64,000 nucleotides of DNA from Pseudevernia furfuracea. Taxonomy: Eukaryota > Ascomycota > Lecanoromycetes > Lecanorales > Parmeliaceae. Made by a program: the position numbers and the translations under genes. Below, piece after piece: positions 44,039 to 55,417 of this stretch; positions within the stretch are counted from its first letter, which is position 1; every line of letters begins with the position of its first letter. The notes under the pieces were generated by a model. The model was not told the origin of the DNA and made no database searches. It saw only the letters and a list, made by a program, of their open reading frames with translations. The stretch lies in the NCBI GenBank assembly GCA_022315425.1, contig JAIUPT010000034.1, forward strand, positions 620,001-684,000, written 5' to 3'.

Positions 44039-44664
44039 TTTGCCACAGTATGCAAAAGAGCAAGTAGTCAAGCATCTTCCCTTGTTCCCTCCTTCCAAAA
44101 CCTTTCCTTTCCACCTGTATGACTGCGCGAGAGATGTCGGGCAACTTCAAAGGCGCAGGCAATCGCATATAGTAGTATCAAACGCGTCAAACATCGGTCA
44201 AGGACTCAAGTCTTAAGGTAAGTAAACAACTTTTGCAAACTATCGTAATAGGCGCGCAGTCCGTCTGGGAAGTGGGAAGTGGGAACTAAGTATCAAAAGC
44301 CTCACGAAGTCACGAGTTTCACAAAACGCTGCCGCTAGCTCCCTCGTTCAATTCGAGCTTGCGTTTGTTGGTAAGGTAGCTTCGTATCTCTTCCAGCAAA
44401 ACAGCAATTTATTATTTACTATCATTGACCCTTCTACTCGTACTTACTTCACCTTCAACTCAGCCAATCCCACCTTCAACAGTACTGCCTTTCTGACTCA
44501 CTTACTCAAGGCAATGCTTCCACTCCTTTGATCCCAACTCACACGCCGAACCACTTTCATTCATTCGTGAGCATATCTGCCCTAACCACCGCGACTTCAA
44601 CGCTCAATTGTTGATTCTCAAACTCCCACCACCCATCAACCCGGTCAATACCACCGCACGCAAC

Positions 44665-46552
44665 ATGCTTCGCTATCTCAACCCAGGAGGCCACAACTGG
44701 GCCGACGCCGAGAACTTCGATGGCTATGGCATCTCCCTCATAGTCGTCATCGTGCTCTATTCCATCTTCTTCTACGCAGCCTGTACCTTCCTTTGGCTCC
44801 AGCGTAATAATCCAGCGATTAGGATGCGCAAAATCCCCTTGGCGCTGCTGTCGATACTGGTACTTCATGTGTACCTGGTCATCATCTTCGTCGTCTACCC
44901 TCTCAACGGCATTTTCCCATGCGGTCTCGAGTGGTGGGTCATGTCAATCTATCTTCCCATCGGTATCGGCTTGTTTCAGGCTCAAAACCAGGCGCTCCTT
45001 ATTGTCAGCCGAGAACAGAATCTGCTCAAAGGAATCGATGAACTCTATAGGCCGTTGTACCCCAACCACGAAAAAGGTGGACTAGGAGGACCTAAGTATT
45101 GGATCTGGCGATTCAAGCTCTGGTGGAGAAGTGCCAATACGCAGAACAAATACGAGGGTCTCGTCTTCGTTGGTATGGTGGTCCAGGTAAGACGTCTCGC
45201 CCCTCCAAATCGCCGGCGACAATCAATGCTTCAGACCTGGGTCAAAGCAAAAGCTGATACCAAGTACTGTAGTTCGTTGTTTCGTTGGTAATCTTCTCGA
45301 TATCTCGCAAATTCCACGTCCACGGTATAGTATCACACCATACATCACCTGGCATGTGTCGTCAAGGGTGGGAATGGTGAGGCCAAAGTCTTCCCATTCC
45401 AAATGACTGTAGCTGAAAAGATATAGGGCACCTTCCATCGTTTGGCAGTTTCTGTGGAACTTTTTCTTCGGTCCTTACCTCCTATGGAAGATTAAAGTCA
45501 TTCATGATATTTACCACTGGCGCCTGCAGACTTGGCTGTCGGTTATTGCTGGGTAAGTACCCCTCATTTGTTGACCAGGAGGGGAGTTTCTGAGCATATT
45601 CAACAGGCTCCCTGGAACGCCGCTCTGGCTTGCGGCAGTCTACACTGATAGCTTCGCATCGGTCAATAAGTATTGGGCACCGCCTATGTGGTTTATACCC
45701 GGTCTGATGATGATGGAGATGGTCACGCTGATCTTTCCCATCGTGCAAATCTTCAAACATCAGAAGGCTGCCCGCGAAACCCAAGCAATCCTAGCAGAAT
45801 TTGACGTCAAGAGACTCCAATCGGAACCATCCACCACCGGATCATTGGCAACCCGTTCTACAGGCTCCAAGCGTGGCAAGATGTTTTCCATGGAATCCCT
45901 CGACGAGTGCCTGACCACTAACTGGGACAGCCTTCAGGTGTACGCCTCTTGCATGGAGCTCAACGGCGAAAACATCATATTCCTCACCAAAGTTCTCGGC
46001 TTCCAGAGAAAGTGGGACATGGACTTCTCGAAGATCCGCGACTCTTCTCGTGCGCGCATGGGCATGTTCCGAGCGGCTCTTAGCATCTATGTTACCCTCG
46101 TGCATTCAGAGACCGCATCCTATCCGATCAACATCGAGAGCCCTATCTACGCCAAGCTGGAATCTATCTTTGGCGCTGCTGCGAAGCTTGTCGCTTCAAA
46201 GCGCAACAGCGAATCGCCTTCAACGCCGATCTCTTCGGTCACGCCATGGGATGAGCCGCAGCAGGAGCCTCTAATCGAGTCCTCGATGCTTGAGTCTCAA
46301 GGAGAAATGCTCCCCATGCGCAACTTGTCACTGTCGACACCACCAGCTCGACGATCAATCGACAACGACAGCCGAAAGCACATCATCTCGCTGGATGATG
46401 ACCCTCAGGATTCCCTTGCAGGCTTTCAAATTCCAGCAGGGTTTGGTGAGCATGTTTTCGACGCAGCCTTCAAGTCGATCAAGTACATGGTGTGGTCAGA
46501 GACATGGCAGCGCTACATGAACTGGAAGCGCTCGAGTGCGCCGGTCGTTTGA
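44665..46552 (+). CDS. Seven-transmembrane protein with C-terminal RGS domain
   Basis: Exons 44665-45186, 45273-45376, 45427-45552 and 45607-46552 (introns 86, 50 and 54 bp); 565 residues. About seven hydrophobic helices occupy residues 20-300 (for example ISLIVVIVLYSIFFYAACTF, LALLSILVLHVYLVIIFVVY, MWFIPGLMMMEMVTLIFPIV). Between them FHVHGIV, WQFLWNFFFGPYLLWKI and HWRLQTWLSVIAG run across exon junctions. The C-terminal part (about 365-550) matches an RGS fold: NWDSLQVYASCMELNGENII, then KYMVWSETWQRYMNW. A Ser-rich loop interrupts it. The 7TM-RGS arrangement is that of GprK/MoRgs7-type fungal proteins and plant RGS1. Expected role: plasma-membrane receptor-like regulator speeding GTP hydrolysis on a G-alpha subunit. 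The precise subfamily is uncertain. Confidence 0.8.
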
Positions 46553-47275
46553 TACCCCCCTGTCTTCACGGCGTCAATGGATGATCTTCGTTTCCGATCT
46601 TCTTGAGTTCCTACATATTGTAATGGTGTTCGGCAAGAAAAGCACTCTTTACCTTTTTCTAGTGGCGCATGTTTTGGAAGACACACCACCTTCAGTAGTG
46701 AACGGTCCGGATGACAGTACGGATAGCGTGGTCTAGCATGTGATACACGATTACCTAGCAGCAATCTCTGTAGCTTTTATGGAGCTATGGAGCAGCTTCT
46801 TCTACGGCATAGGCGGATGAAGAATATATGGTAAGGGGAATGATAGCCGCCGCAACAGTGGTCCTTGGGACAAAGGATTTGTGAGGATGATCAGGATAAC
46901 AACGCTTGTACATCAGCTTGCGAGAATCAAGAAGAAGGAAATCAAGAGAAGATGTTCTTTCGCTACTGAATGTGTGCGCCTTGCTCCCCTTGCTCATCCC
47001 CTTCAGCTCTTCCTTAAACTAGGGAGCTCCGTATCACACTCATCCTTAATATTCGAAAAGGCACGTCGTCAAGATTAGATTCGTGCGGTCCTTCTGCGGT
47101 CCTTTTGAGAAGCGGGATGAGGCGTAGGCGGCAAGGATGCGTTCCGCTCCTGCTTGTACGATGGTTTTGACACCTGTGCATCAATCCATCTATTATTACT
47201 CTATGTACAGCTTCCGTCCCTTACCGGCCCATTCTCCTATTCCTCAAGCTCGGCTTGTCGCTACCAAACAGTGCC
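46553..47275. other. Convergent intergenic region
   Basis: Between the RGS-gene stop and the YIF1 stop. No gene recognised. Confidence 0.5.
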
Positions 47276-48455
47276 TTATGTTTTTATGCCTACAACCTTG
47301 GCAGTGGCAGAATCCTGCCTGCTGAGCACCCACATGAAGATGAACTGCACCACGTAGCTGTAAAGGAAGAGGAACTGTGTTCGCCGGTTTCGCTGCGTGC
47401 GGTCGACCGTTTGCATGCCGCCTGCTGGGGAGGAAGAGGACGAGTCCGGGAGGAGGACATACTTGAGAGAACGGAGCTGGTAGGAGTCAGTGCGTTGTCT
47501 TCAAACAGAATCGAAGAGTTGGAAAAGGAGAGAGGACAAGAGCGGGAAACTCACGAGAAAGAAAGCATTAGCCAAAAAGGTATACGTGAAAACAGTCCAA
47601 CCTACCCACCCTCCTGTCCCCTTTCCACCGTTCAATATCTCAGCTACGACTAGAGTAACAATAACGCCAACGAATTTGTATCCGGAATATGCCACGAGGT
47701 CGAGTAATTGGCTGTCATTGCTTATACTCAATATGTATGTCCCGAATTTGAGTCCCAAGATCTCCACGGCTACAACCGCGAAGGCAGCTGTGGCTGTCAG
47801 ACCCATAACTTCTGGATGGAATGCTCCTCGAAGACCTGCTAAGAGCGTGGAGAGAAGTATGTACGTCACGAATGCCATGACAGGGATGTACATGTCTGGT
47901 GAGTTCAGATCGTCTCGAGGTGGAAGGAAGTAGTATGAGTACGCTGTGTTGGGCGCACTGGGGTCTTGAGCTGTAGAGGAAGGTCTTTGTTCTCGAGACC
48001 ATGGTTTATGCCGCCAAGGGAAGAGGACAAGGAAGATCTTGCGCAGGACGTAGGGGGTGGAGACGTTGAAGTAGTGTTTTAGAGCTGGGATGGAGACGTA
48101 GCGATTTATCTACGGCCTCATGTCAGCAAACATTCATGGATCCGTAGATGCAACAACACACGCTTTGTTCCATGTACTCCTGACCCGCCATCACGGCTTT
48201 CTGCCCAACTTGGAAGCCCATTTGGGCCGTCTGATCGTTCATAAAGCCGCCGAACGCAGGCGCGAATTGACCTCCTCCGCCAGGTTGTTGGGCAGGCCCA
48301 CCCATTTGACCGTAGGGACTGCCATAATTCGAACCTCCCTGAGATTGCGGAGGGGGCGGAGAGCGCATCATTGGGACAGTCGATACATGTTGAGGTACAG
48401 GGTGGTGAAGCGGTGGAGAGTGCGCTGGGGGCGGAGCGTAGGAACCTCGTTGCAT
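47276..48455 (-). CDS. YIF1: Yif1, ER-Golgi vesicle membrane protein
   Basis: Exons 48162-48455, 47555-48109 and 47276-47476 (introns 52 and 78 bp); 349 residues. A cytosolic Pro/Gln/Gly-rich N-terminus (about 1-60) leads to the conserved FMNDQTAQMGFQVGQKAV and NRYVSIPALKHYFNVSTPYV. Next come KPWSREQR and LNSPDMYIPVMAFVTYIL. Four or five membrane helices follow (LGLKFGTYILSI, YKFVGVIVTLVVAEIL, TVFTYTFLANAFFL), ending with one more (FLYSYVVQFIFMWVL). Family role: partner of Yip1 and the Ypt1/Ypt31 GTPases in COPII vesicle function. The first donor is GTGTGT, weaker than its neighbours, but the junction EQS|INRYVS fits the family. It is divergent from the SRP receptor gene with only 235 bp between starts. 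Confidence 0.93.
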
Positions 48456-48690
48456 TGCTCGTGAGTTTTCAACGTGTCACTGATGGTACAGGCTATTGAG
48501 ATGGAGATGTGGCTCTTGCCAAATCGTCGAGGTGTGTATGGGGAATGTTTTGTGATTTGCAACCTCAGTCAACACAGTAGCTTTTGCGGCCTAAAGCGTG
48601 AACATGAGAACTACCGAGGTTCAGCCGCCTCGCCTTCAGGTTTATACAGGTAACAGCGGTAAGCATGTCTTTATCACACCTTTGCTCATA
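48456..48690. promoter_or_regulatory. Compact bidirectional promoter of YIF1 and SRP101
   Basis: 235 bp separate the two start codons on opposite strands. No TATA box is obvious. Both genes act in early secretion, so joint control is plausible but inferred. Confidence 0.55.
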
Positions 48691-50835
48691 ATGCTGGACG
48701 GCTTTGAGATACTGACAAGCTCAGGAGTGGTCTTGTGGTCTAAGTCTTATGTCCCGGTGAACAGCAGCATAATCAACGGCTTCATCAAGGATGTTTTCAT
48801 CGAAGAGAAAGTCCTGCCAGGCGCAAGTGTTGCAGACGATACATCGGCAACACAGAACCCCTCGTATAAGAGAGACCAGTATACACTGAAATGGGCGAGC
48901 GTCAAGGATCTGGGGCTCATCTTTGTGGTATGCATCGCGCAGGGCTACGGTGTGGAATATATCGTACTAATCGGCTCTTAGGCAGTTTACCAATCCTTAT
49001 TACACCTGTCCTGGATAGACAAGCTTTTGGACAACATACGGATCATCTTCACTGATCTCTACAAGGACCAGTTGAAGAAGCCCCATACAAGCGTGGTGGA
49101 TTGCGATTTTGACGGCTACTTTGACCAGCAAGTCAGGGAGCTGGAAAGTGCAGCGGAACAGAACCCCCAACGAGTAGCGCAACCTGCATTGGAAGAGCTC
49201 ACTCCACCTTCAAGCTCTGACAATGGGCACGAGGCTCCTCCACCACCGATACCTGGATTAGTGCCGGGTGAGCTTGTGTCGAAGTCGAGAGACGAGGATG
49301 AAAAACTGATCGCGTATTTTTAAACAGGTTATCTGAAAAAGCAACAAATCAACGGCGACTCGACAGACGTATCACCGATAACCACACCAGATACATCGAG
49401 GCCTTCTACGCCTGCAGCTCATATACTAGCAGGAAAGTCTGGACCTAAAGGTGGCTCCCGGAGAGCAAGAAAAGCTGTGACGACTCCCGCGAACGTATCT
49501 TCGGGAGATGAAAGGAAAACGAAGCCGAAGAAGGATACTGGAAAGAAGATGAGGAGGTGGGATGCTGACGGCCTGGCAGGCGATGAAGATGGAGCCGTGT
49601 TGGATTATTCCGCTCAGTCGCCTGAGGAGAACGGCACAGCGAAGAGCCAATCCTTCACCGGAATAGACTCGATTGACTCGCAGTCGTTCGGCACTAGGAC
49701 CGGAAAAGGCCAATTTGTTCTCAAGGACCTAGACAGTGAGGTGCATTCGATATTAGAAGGAGCGAGTGAGAAGAAGGCGCAATCCTCCTCATCCAAGAGC
49801 GGTGTCCTAGGCTCGAGTCTGGGTGCAATAAGTGGGCTTTTCCGGAACGTTGTTGGAGGGAAGGTTTTGACCAAAGAGGATTTGGCCAAGCCGATGAGAG
49901 GGATGGAAGAGCATCTTCTGAACAAGAACGTTGCAAGAGAAGCAGCAGTACGATTATGCGAAGGCGTTGAGAGAGAACTCATCGGTGTGAAGACTGGAAG
50001 CTTCGAAAGTAAGCTTTGCACAGCTCATCGGCTCGCAGAACTCTAACGAGAGCGAATAGGTGTCGAAACAACAATCCGTTCCGCAATGGAATCTTCTCTC
50101 CGCAAAATTCTTACCCCCACAACATCCCTCGACATTTTACGGTCCATAACATCCGTTACCAGTCCTTCATATTTGAACCCACTATCACCTAAACCACGTC
50201 CTTATGTCATCTCCATCGTCGGCGTCAACGGCGTCGGCAAATCCACCAACCTCTCCAAGTTGGCTTTCTTCCTCCTTCAGAACAAGTTCAATCTCCTCAT
50301 TGCCGCTTGCGACACTTTCCGATCCGGCGCTGTCGAGCAGCTTCGTGTTCATGCGAGGAATCTCAAGGAATTGGCCGAACGGGAGAGTCTGGGAAAAGTA
50401 GAGCTCTACGAAAAGGGTTACGGTAAAGACGCAGCGAACATCGCCAAGGACGCCGTAGCCTACGCTGCACAGGAGCATTTCGATGTCGTACTTATCGACA
50501 CCGCTGGAAGACGGCATAATGACACCCGCCTAATGTCAAATTTGGAAAAATTCGGCAATTTCGCCAATCCAGATAAGATTCTCATGGTAGGTGAGGCTCT
50601 GGTCGGCAGCGATTCTGTTGGCCAGGCGCGAAGTTTCAATGCTGCTTTTGGGAGCAAGAGAAAGCTCGATGGTTTCATCATCTCAAAGTGTGATACCGTG
50701 GGCGATATGGTGGGGACTTTGGTCAGCATGGTGCATGCGACGGGCATTCCGGTTGTATTCTTAGGCGTGGGTCAGCATTATGGGGACCTCCGCACTTTGT
50801 CCGTTTCATGGGCCGTAGGATTGTTAATGAGTTGA
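48691..50835 (+). CDS. SRP101: Signal recognition particle receptor subunit alpha
   Basis: Exons 48691-48927, 48982-49267, 49328-50008 and 50060-50835 (introns 54, 60 and 51 bp); 659 residues. The N-terminal SRX domain (MLDGFEILTSSGVVLWSKSY, WIDKLLDNIRIIFTDLYKDQ) binds SRP-beta. A charged Ser/Lys-rich linker follows. The NG GTPase domain covers about residues 330-659. It shows GVNGVGKSTNLSKLAFF (G1), DTFRSGAVEQLRVHA, DTAGRRHNDTRLM (G3), SKCDTVGD in place of TKxD (G4), and FLGVGQHYGDLR at the end. Family role: docks ribosome-SRP complexes at the ER membrane for co-translational translocation; reciprocal GTP hydrolysis with Srp54. All junctions restore family sequence. Paired divergently with YIF1. 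Confidence 0.94.
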
Positions 50836-53800
50836 TGGCAAAAAGTTTTGGGATAACGGCAGGCTCTTCAGAGCAACTTCATACGAACAGACTGATGTCT
50901 TAGTAAATGCGTGTAAAGTCGTTTTGCGGGTTGCGCGCTATTTCGTTTGCTGAGTGTACACGGTCCTTGTGCTAAGGAACTTGATGGTCATGGGATTTCT
51001 CTAAGCTCGCCATAGCAGCTTGATCATCTCACATGATGCCTAAGACTGCTTCACGGTCCCTCGCAATGACCGACTCTGCAATTCGCCACCCAAGCCACCT
51101 CGCTTTATTTGCTGCACTATATGCTGTGTTCTTGATCATAATAAAGGTCTGATAAATGCGGTCATAGTGATTTCTGATCCGCTGCCTTCTCATGTATCGA
51201 TCACTGGGGCTTCTTGCCTCGAAAATCCCATGATTTTGCTGTTGGTTTCCTGTCAATGAACGATCAGCTTCCGGACATTGGCCTTCCTCCGCTGTGGAAG
51301 CCTGTACATTTACAGCCAAAGTTAAAGGCCAAGCAGCATGATACGGAGCAGGCGGATCTGCGTGTCAGCTTGAGCGCGGATCCCATTTTTGCAGCAATCG
51401 GCCGAGAAGAGTGCCGTCAACTCACATAACTGCCGGGGCTCAGTCCGTGAAGTTTATTCCACGTCCGTAAATAGCGGTGTCTACTGCAGAGGGTTGGATG
51501 AGAGAGGTGAACGATGAAGTGCACAGTCTAGGGACAAATACGTACCGTCGCCTGCGTCTAGCAGGGCAGTGCTTTCCGAATTCTTAGAGAAGGAAATCTC
51601 CTTACAATCAATGTCCGCGCATTGCATGTGTATTTGCGGATCGCCACTATCACACCTCGGTTGCATGTTTCAAGCACTAGAGAGTAGAGGGCAGTGTGTC
51701 GCAGTGATATTGATTGCGAATTTTTGCTGGGCAGCCCGGGAGTACTGTACCACTCTCAGCTCTGTACCAGTAATTTAGCAATGGGCAATAATGTAAAGTT
51801 TACCGCCGCCCTCCTGAAGTGCCGCACGTTGAAACATGGTAAGCGCCCCCGTATCTGACTGCCCCCATGACCTTGATTATCATGTTTCAAACAATTAATT
51901 CACGTGGCGCGCTTCCTTCATGCCATTGTTAGATGCTTTGCCGTACCTCTTTCCAATATGTGAGTGTCGAGATCTCAAATCGGATGTGTCAAGAATCTCG
52001 CACGAGAGCTGTGGGAGACATGGGGCGCGAGCCAAAGGACAAAAATGGCTTGCTCTGGATATTTTTGGCATTGTGGCTATACCAAAAGTTGGCTACGAGA
52101 ACAAGAGCAGAGTTGAAGTCTGATCCAATGCCAGAGACGAGATTGCCTTTTGGACAAATCCACACCAGCTGTCTGTTTGTGAGGCTGGTGGAGACATCAA
52201 TTCTACCTTGCCAGAAGAGTGAATGTGTTGCTATTTTTGAACTTTTTTTGAAGCCGCAATTTGAATACCCTCGTTGAAATCGATCTGTTTGCAGTCAGCA
52301 GCCAATGAACGCCTCGAAAGCCATGATTCAAACTCTTGAACGCAAAGGCTGAAGATCAATTGTTGGGTGACTTGGGTTGTGGGCATCCAATCAAGTACTG
52401 TACCTGTGTACAGTAAGCAAGCGGGAGAGAGGGCTGACCTTTACAGTAGAGTCCCCCCCCCCCCCCGGTCAGATCTGATAAGATAGGATAAAGGGATATG
52501 CATCATGAAGTGCATGACCGTTGCATTGGGCCTCGAAAACACGTGTTTGTGTTTGAAGTAAATCGGGCAGGACGCCTGATTCGCGAACGGCCCCGCCAAC
52601 GATCGAGTCCGCCTGATCGTACCTGCAGTAGTTACTAACTAGATAGGTTCAACCGCGGCTTCGTACTCATGACTGCAGGCAAGCCTCGGTGTTCAGGGGA
52701 AGGTACCCACGCCATTCTGTCTCATAGGCCAGATTTTGCGGCAGGCTTTTACCTCGTTTCACTTACCTCTATGCCTCTATATGATTATATCTCTATTGAT
52801 AGACGTCAAACAATCAGCGAGCGAATAAATCTTGGTCACCTTGTCCTTTGGTCTCCATCAATGGGAAGCTAATGGTAGAAGGTTTCCAAGTCTCCTTTTC
52901 CAGTCATGGTGTGCGCCTCGACCATCTGGATTTGGAAGTTACTTGCGGTTCCCCAACAACTGTCAACTATAGGTCGGAAGTCCAACAGAGGCTGAAGACT
53001 TCTTGACTTTAGTGAGACACAGAGTGTTCTAAGTTCTTGTCACCTTCTTATCCTCCTTTTCCTTCTCCATTTTCATCAATTAGGAGACATTCGTCCGCTA
53101 GGTCGTCCGGATATAGTCATTTAGGTCCTTTAAAGTAGAGTAAGCGCCAATGAGATTGAGATTAGCCCCAACCCTAAATCTCATAATAGACCATCATCTT
53201 TTGAGAGAGATATTCTAAGGTAATTTCCAAATTTCAATCGCATCTGACTAAAAACCTGGCCTCTGAAGTTTGCAACTATTCCCTATTCAACCAAGGTACT
53301 TGTGAGTCAAACCCACTGAGGCGGCGGAGTATCATCTCGGTCCGTAGTCTCTCGTTATGGTTTGAGGTCATGCATGTACCATGTACCGTATGTCTGCTGG
53401 CAATGCCTGCTAGGAGCTAGTCATCAGCCCTGCAACATTCATCTCACTCAAACCAAAATCTGTAAAGTACCTCTCCACTCTCTCCCCGTTTAAAAGGTAC
53501 TTTACGGAATACCATCCCTGGAGCCATCGACGGATGCATCCGATAAGCGAGGTCCAAATTTGGGTACGGCCGGCACAACGTAAACCGTGCATTACCTCGT
53601 GGCATGGCATGGTTTCGGGCTCCATCTCTCTCCAATCACATGTCCAGCTTTGACATATACGATATGTCGAGCATAACGAGCCTCTCCGCTGCTGACGAGA
53701 TCAGGCTATGATTGCATGTCGCCTTCATCTCATTCGATCATTCTTCAATCGCAGTCAATCTAGCAGGCCTTTGACGGCTTGCCAGTTGTATTACTCCGCA

Positions 53801-54132
53801 GGGCTTTGCAATCCACCATGATCATAAAGTCTTCAAGACACCCCATATAACAACGTCCATCTTGCCTCTCACTAATCTCATGCATCGTGCTCACAAATTT
53901 CCTTAGACAGATTTCATAGCCACAACAGCGTCGTTGTTTCTTCTGTTTCACTTCCGCCTCTAGGTCTAGTCATCATTTGGTCCTTTCGCCCACTTCTTCC
54001 TGTCATTTCCTATAGACGCTAGTGCCTGAAAGTCAACCAGGTCACCTTGTACTTAGTCATTCTAGCACTTTCCGTCAAGGTCTAGCTCTACAACTCCAGG
54101 TCTATATAAGTCAAGGTTCCGCTCTCCTTACG
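50836..54132. other. 3.3-kb gene-poor region
   Basis: The longest gap in the window. Only short, unconserved-looking frames occur. It includes a 14-C homopolymer (52453-52466). No transposon ends, inverted repeats or tRNA were found by eye. It may hold non-coding transcripts or old decayed sequence. Confidence 0.5.
52453..52466. repeat. Poly-C homopolymer
   Basis: Fourteen consecutive C in the plus strand; prone to length error in assembly. Confidence 0.9.
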
Positions 54133-55417
54133 ATGGACTATCAATCATCTTCCCGGTCCCAGAAGAAGCGATCTCCAACAGGCTCAGATACAGCATCATC
54201 GTCGAGACAAGCACTATCAACAACCTCTGCTCCTCCCAGTCTACGATACTTCACAGCAGCAGCTAGCTCGTCAACACCCTACGAATCACCCTACGCCCAA
54301 GATCAGGACAGACGATCTCAACCGCCCTCAGACTCTTCAGTCCGCTCTACATCGAGATCGACAAGCCTGTACCCAAGCTTGAGCGGCCATTCTACCACGC
54401 GAGCTTCCCACTCCAAGCCGGGCTCCTCCTCCTCAGGCGACTCTATCTACGATTCTCCAGGTCCCCGTGGCAGCCGTAATACTACTCCAGGAGGCACGAT
54501 GAGTACCCAAAGGACTATGAGCTCGGTGAGTGTCTTACTCGAGAATTTCTTTTTGCTGCCTGGTCGCCTTTTACGGTTCACGACTTCCTACTGTGTTTGG
54601 AGTGTGATGTTTTTGCAGAGTAGTCTGCGCGCCAAGCTGCAGCATCCCTGTCTAGCGTTTGGTCTTAGCGTTGCGCGCGGCGAACTCTCAAAGTCTCAAT
54701 CATGCATGATGATGCATTGTCTAATTTGGTACCAATTCGAAACAATTACTAATCTAAATGTTGCTCAAGAATGATCGAGAACAGTTGATCCGCTCTTTAC
54801 GCACTCACCGTGTCAACACTCTTACAGAGCTACGCCGAATCGAGAAGCTCTTTGCGTCCAACGACTCCGCAGACGTCACCGAGGCCATGACCACTGCCTG
54901 GGCTCACTACGTCAACTCCAACAACCTCCTAAGCGAGCTTCGAGGCATGACCAAGAACTATCCATTCAGCTCAGAATGTCTGGACGAGGCCAAGTGGCAA
55001 GTCATTGGAGACCCTACCAGTACCCGAAGTTGGAACTACTGCTGGCTGATACTGACCAAAATCAAGAACGAGTGAGTCACTTTTACCTATCATCTTACCC
55101 GCATAGTACCCCGGACCTATTACCGGTATGACTAAACGAGCTATCGCGCTGACCATAGCCCTCCATAGAAATCTCATCAGGAAGCATGCACGCCTCCTTG
55201 CGGTGAAGCCTACCATGTGGGGAGGACGCAATCCTTCCCCATCGGGTGTCGACAAACTTTCCACTGCCTGTGAGCAGGAATGGACGCGGGCGCTGAACCA
55301 GATGCTTCGCCAGTGGAGCACGCCTCCGAGTAAGTCGGGCAGATAGGTGCCTGATTTCGTAGTCAATCTTCTTCGCCGTGCGGACATGAGGGATTAATGC
55401 TTTGCGATTTAGGGTGA
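54133..55417 (+). CDS. Hypothetical protein, about 286 aa, four exons
   Basis: Proposed exons 54133-54525, 54770-55071, 55169-55329 and 55413-55417. The first encodes a Ser/Thr-rich disordered region (MDYQSSSRSQKKRSPTGSD...). The 244-bp intron has GTGAGT and a TACTAAT branch 15 bases before its CAAG acceptor. Exons 2 and 3 encode a helical, charged segment (NDREQLIRSLRTHRVNTLTE, ELRRIEKLFAS, WNYCWLILTKIKNE|NLIRKHARLLAV, CEQEWTRALNQMLRQW). The last exon adds one residue and a stop; an alternative acceptor at 55390 would extend the protein instead. I do not recognise the family. Codon use and splice signals support a gene; the 3' end is unsure. Confidence 0.55.

Larger units (their letters stand above)
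41989..44664. other. 2.7-kb gene-poor region upstream of the 7TM-RGS gene
   Basis: No gene is supported. It contains short tandem arrays (43598-43668), a 53-nt pure-purine run (43986-44038), and AT-rich sequence with recurrent AAGGTAC/TACCTTA elements near 43210-43290. It may hold the long 5' UTR of the following gene. Confidence 0.5.
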
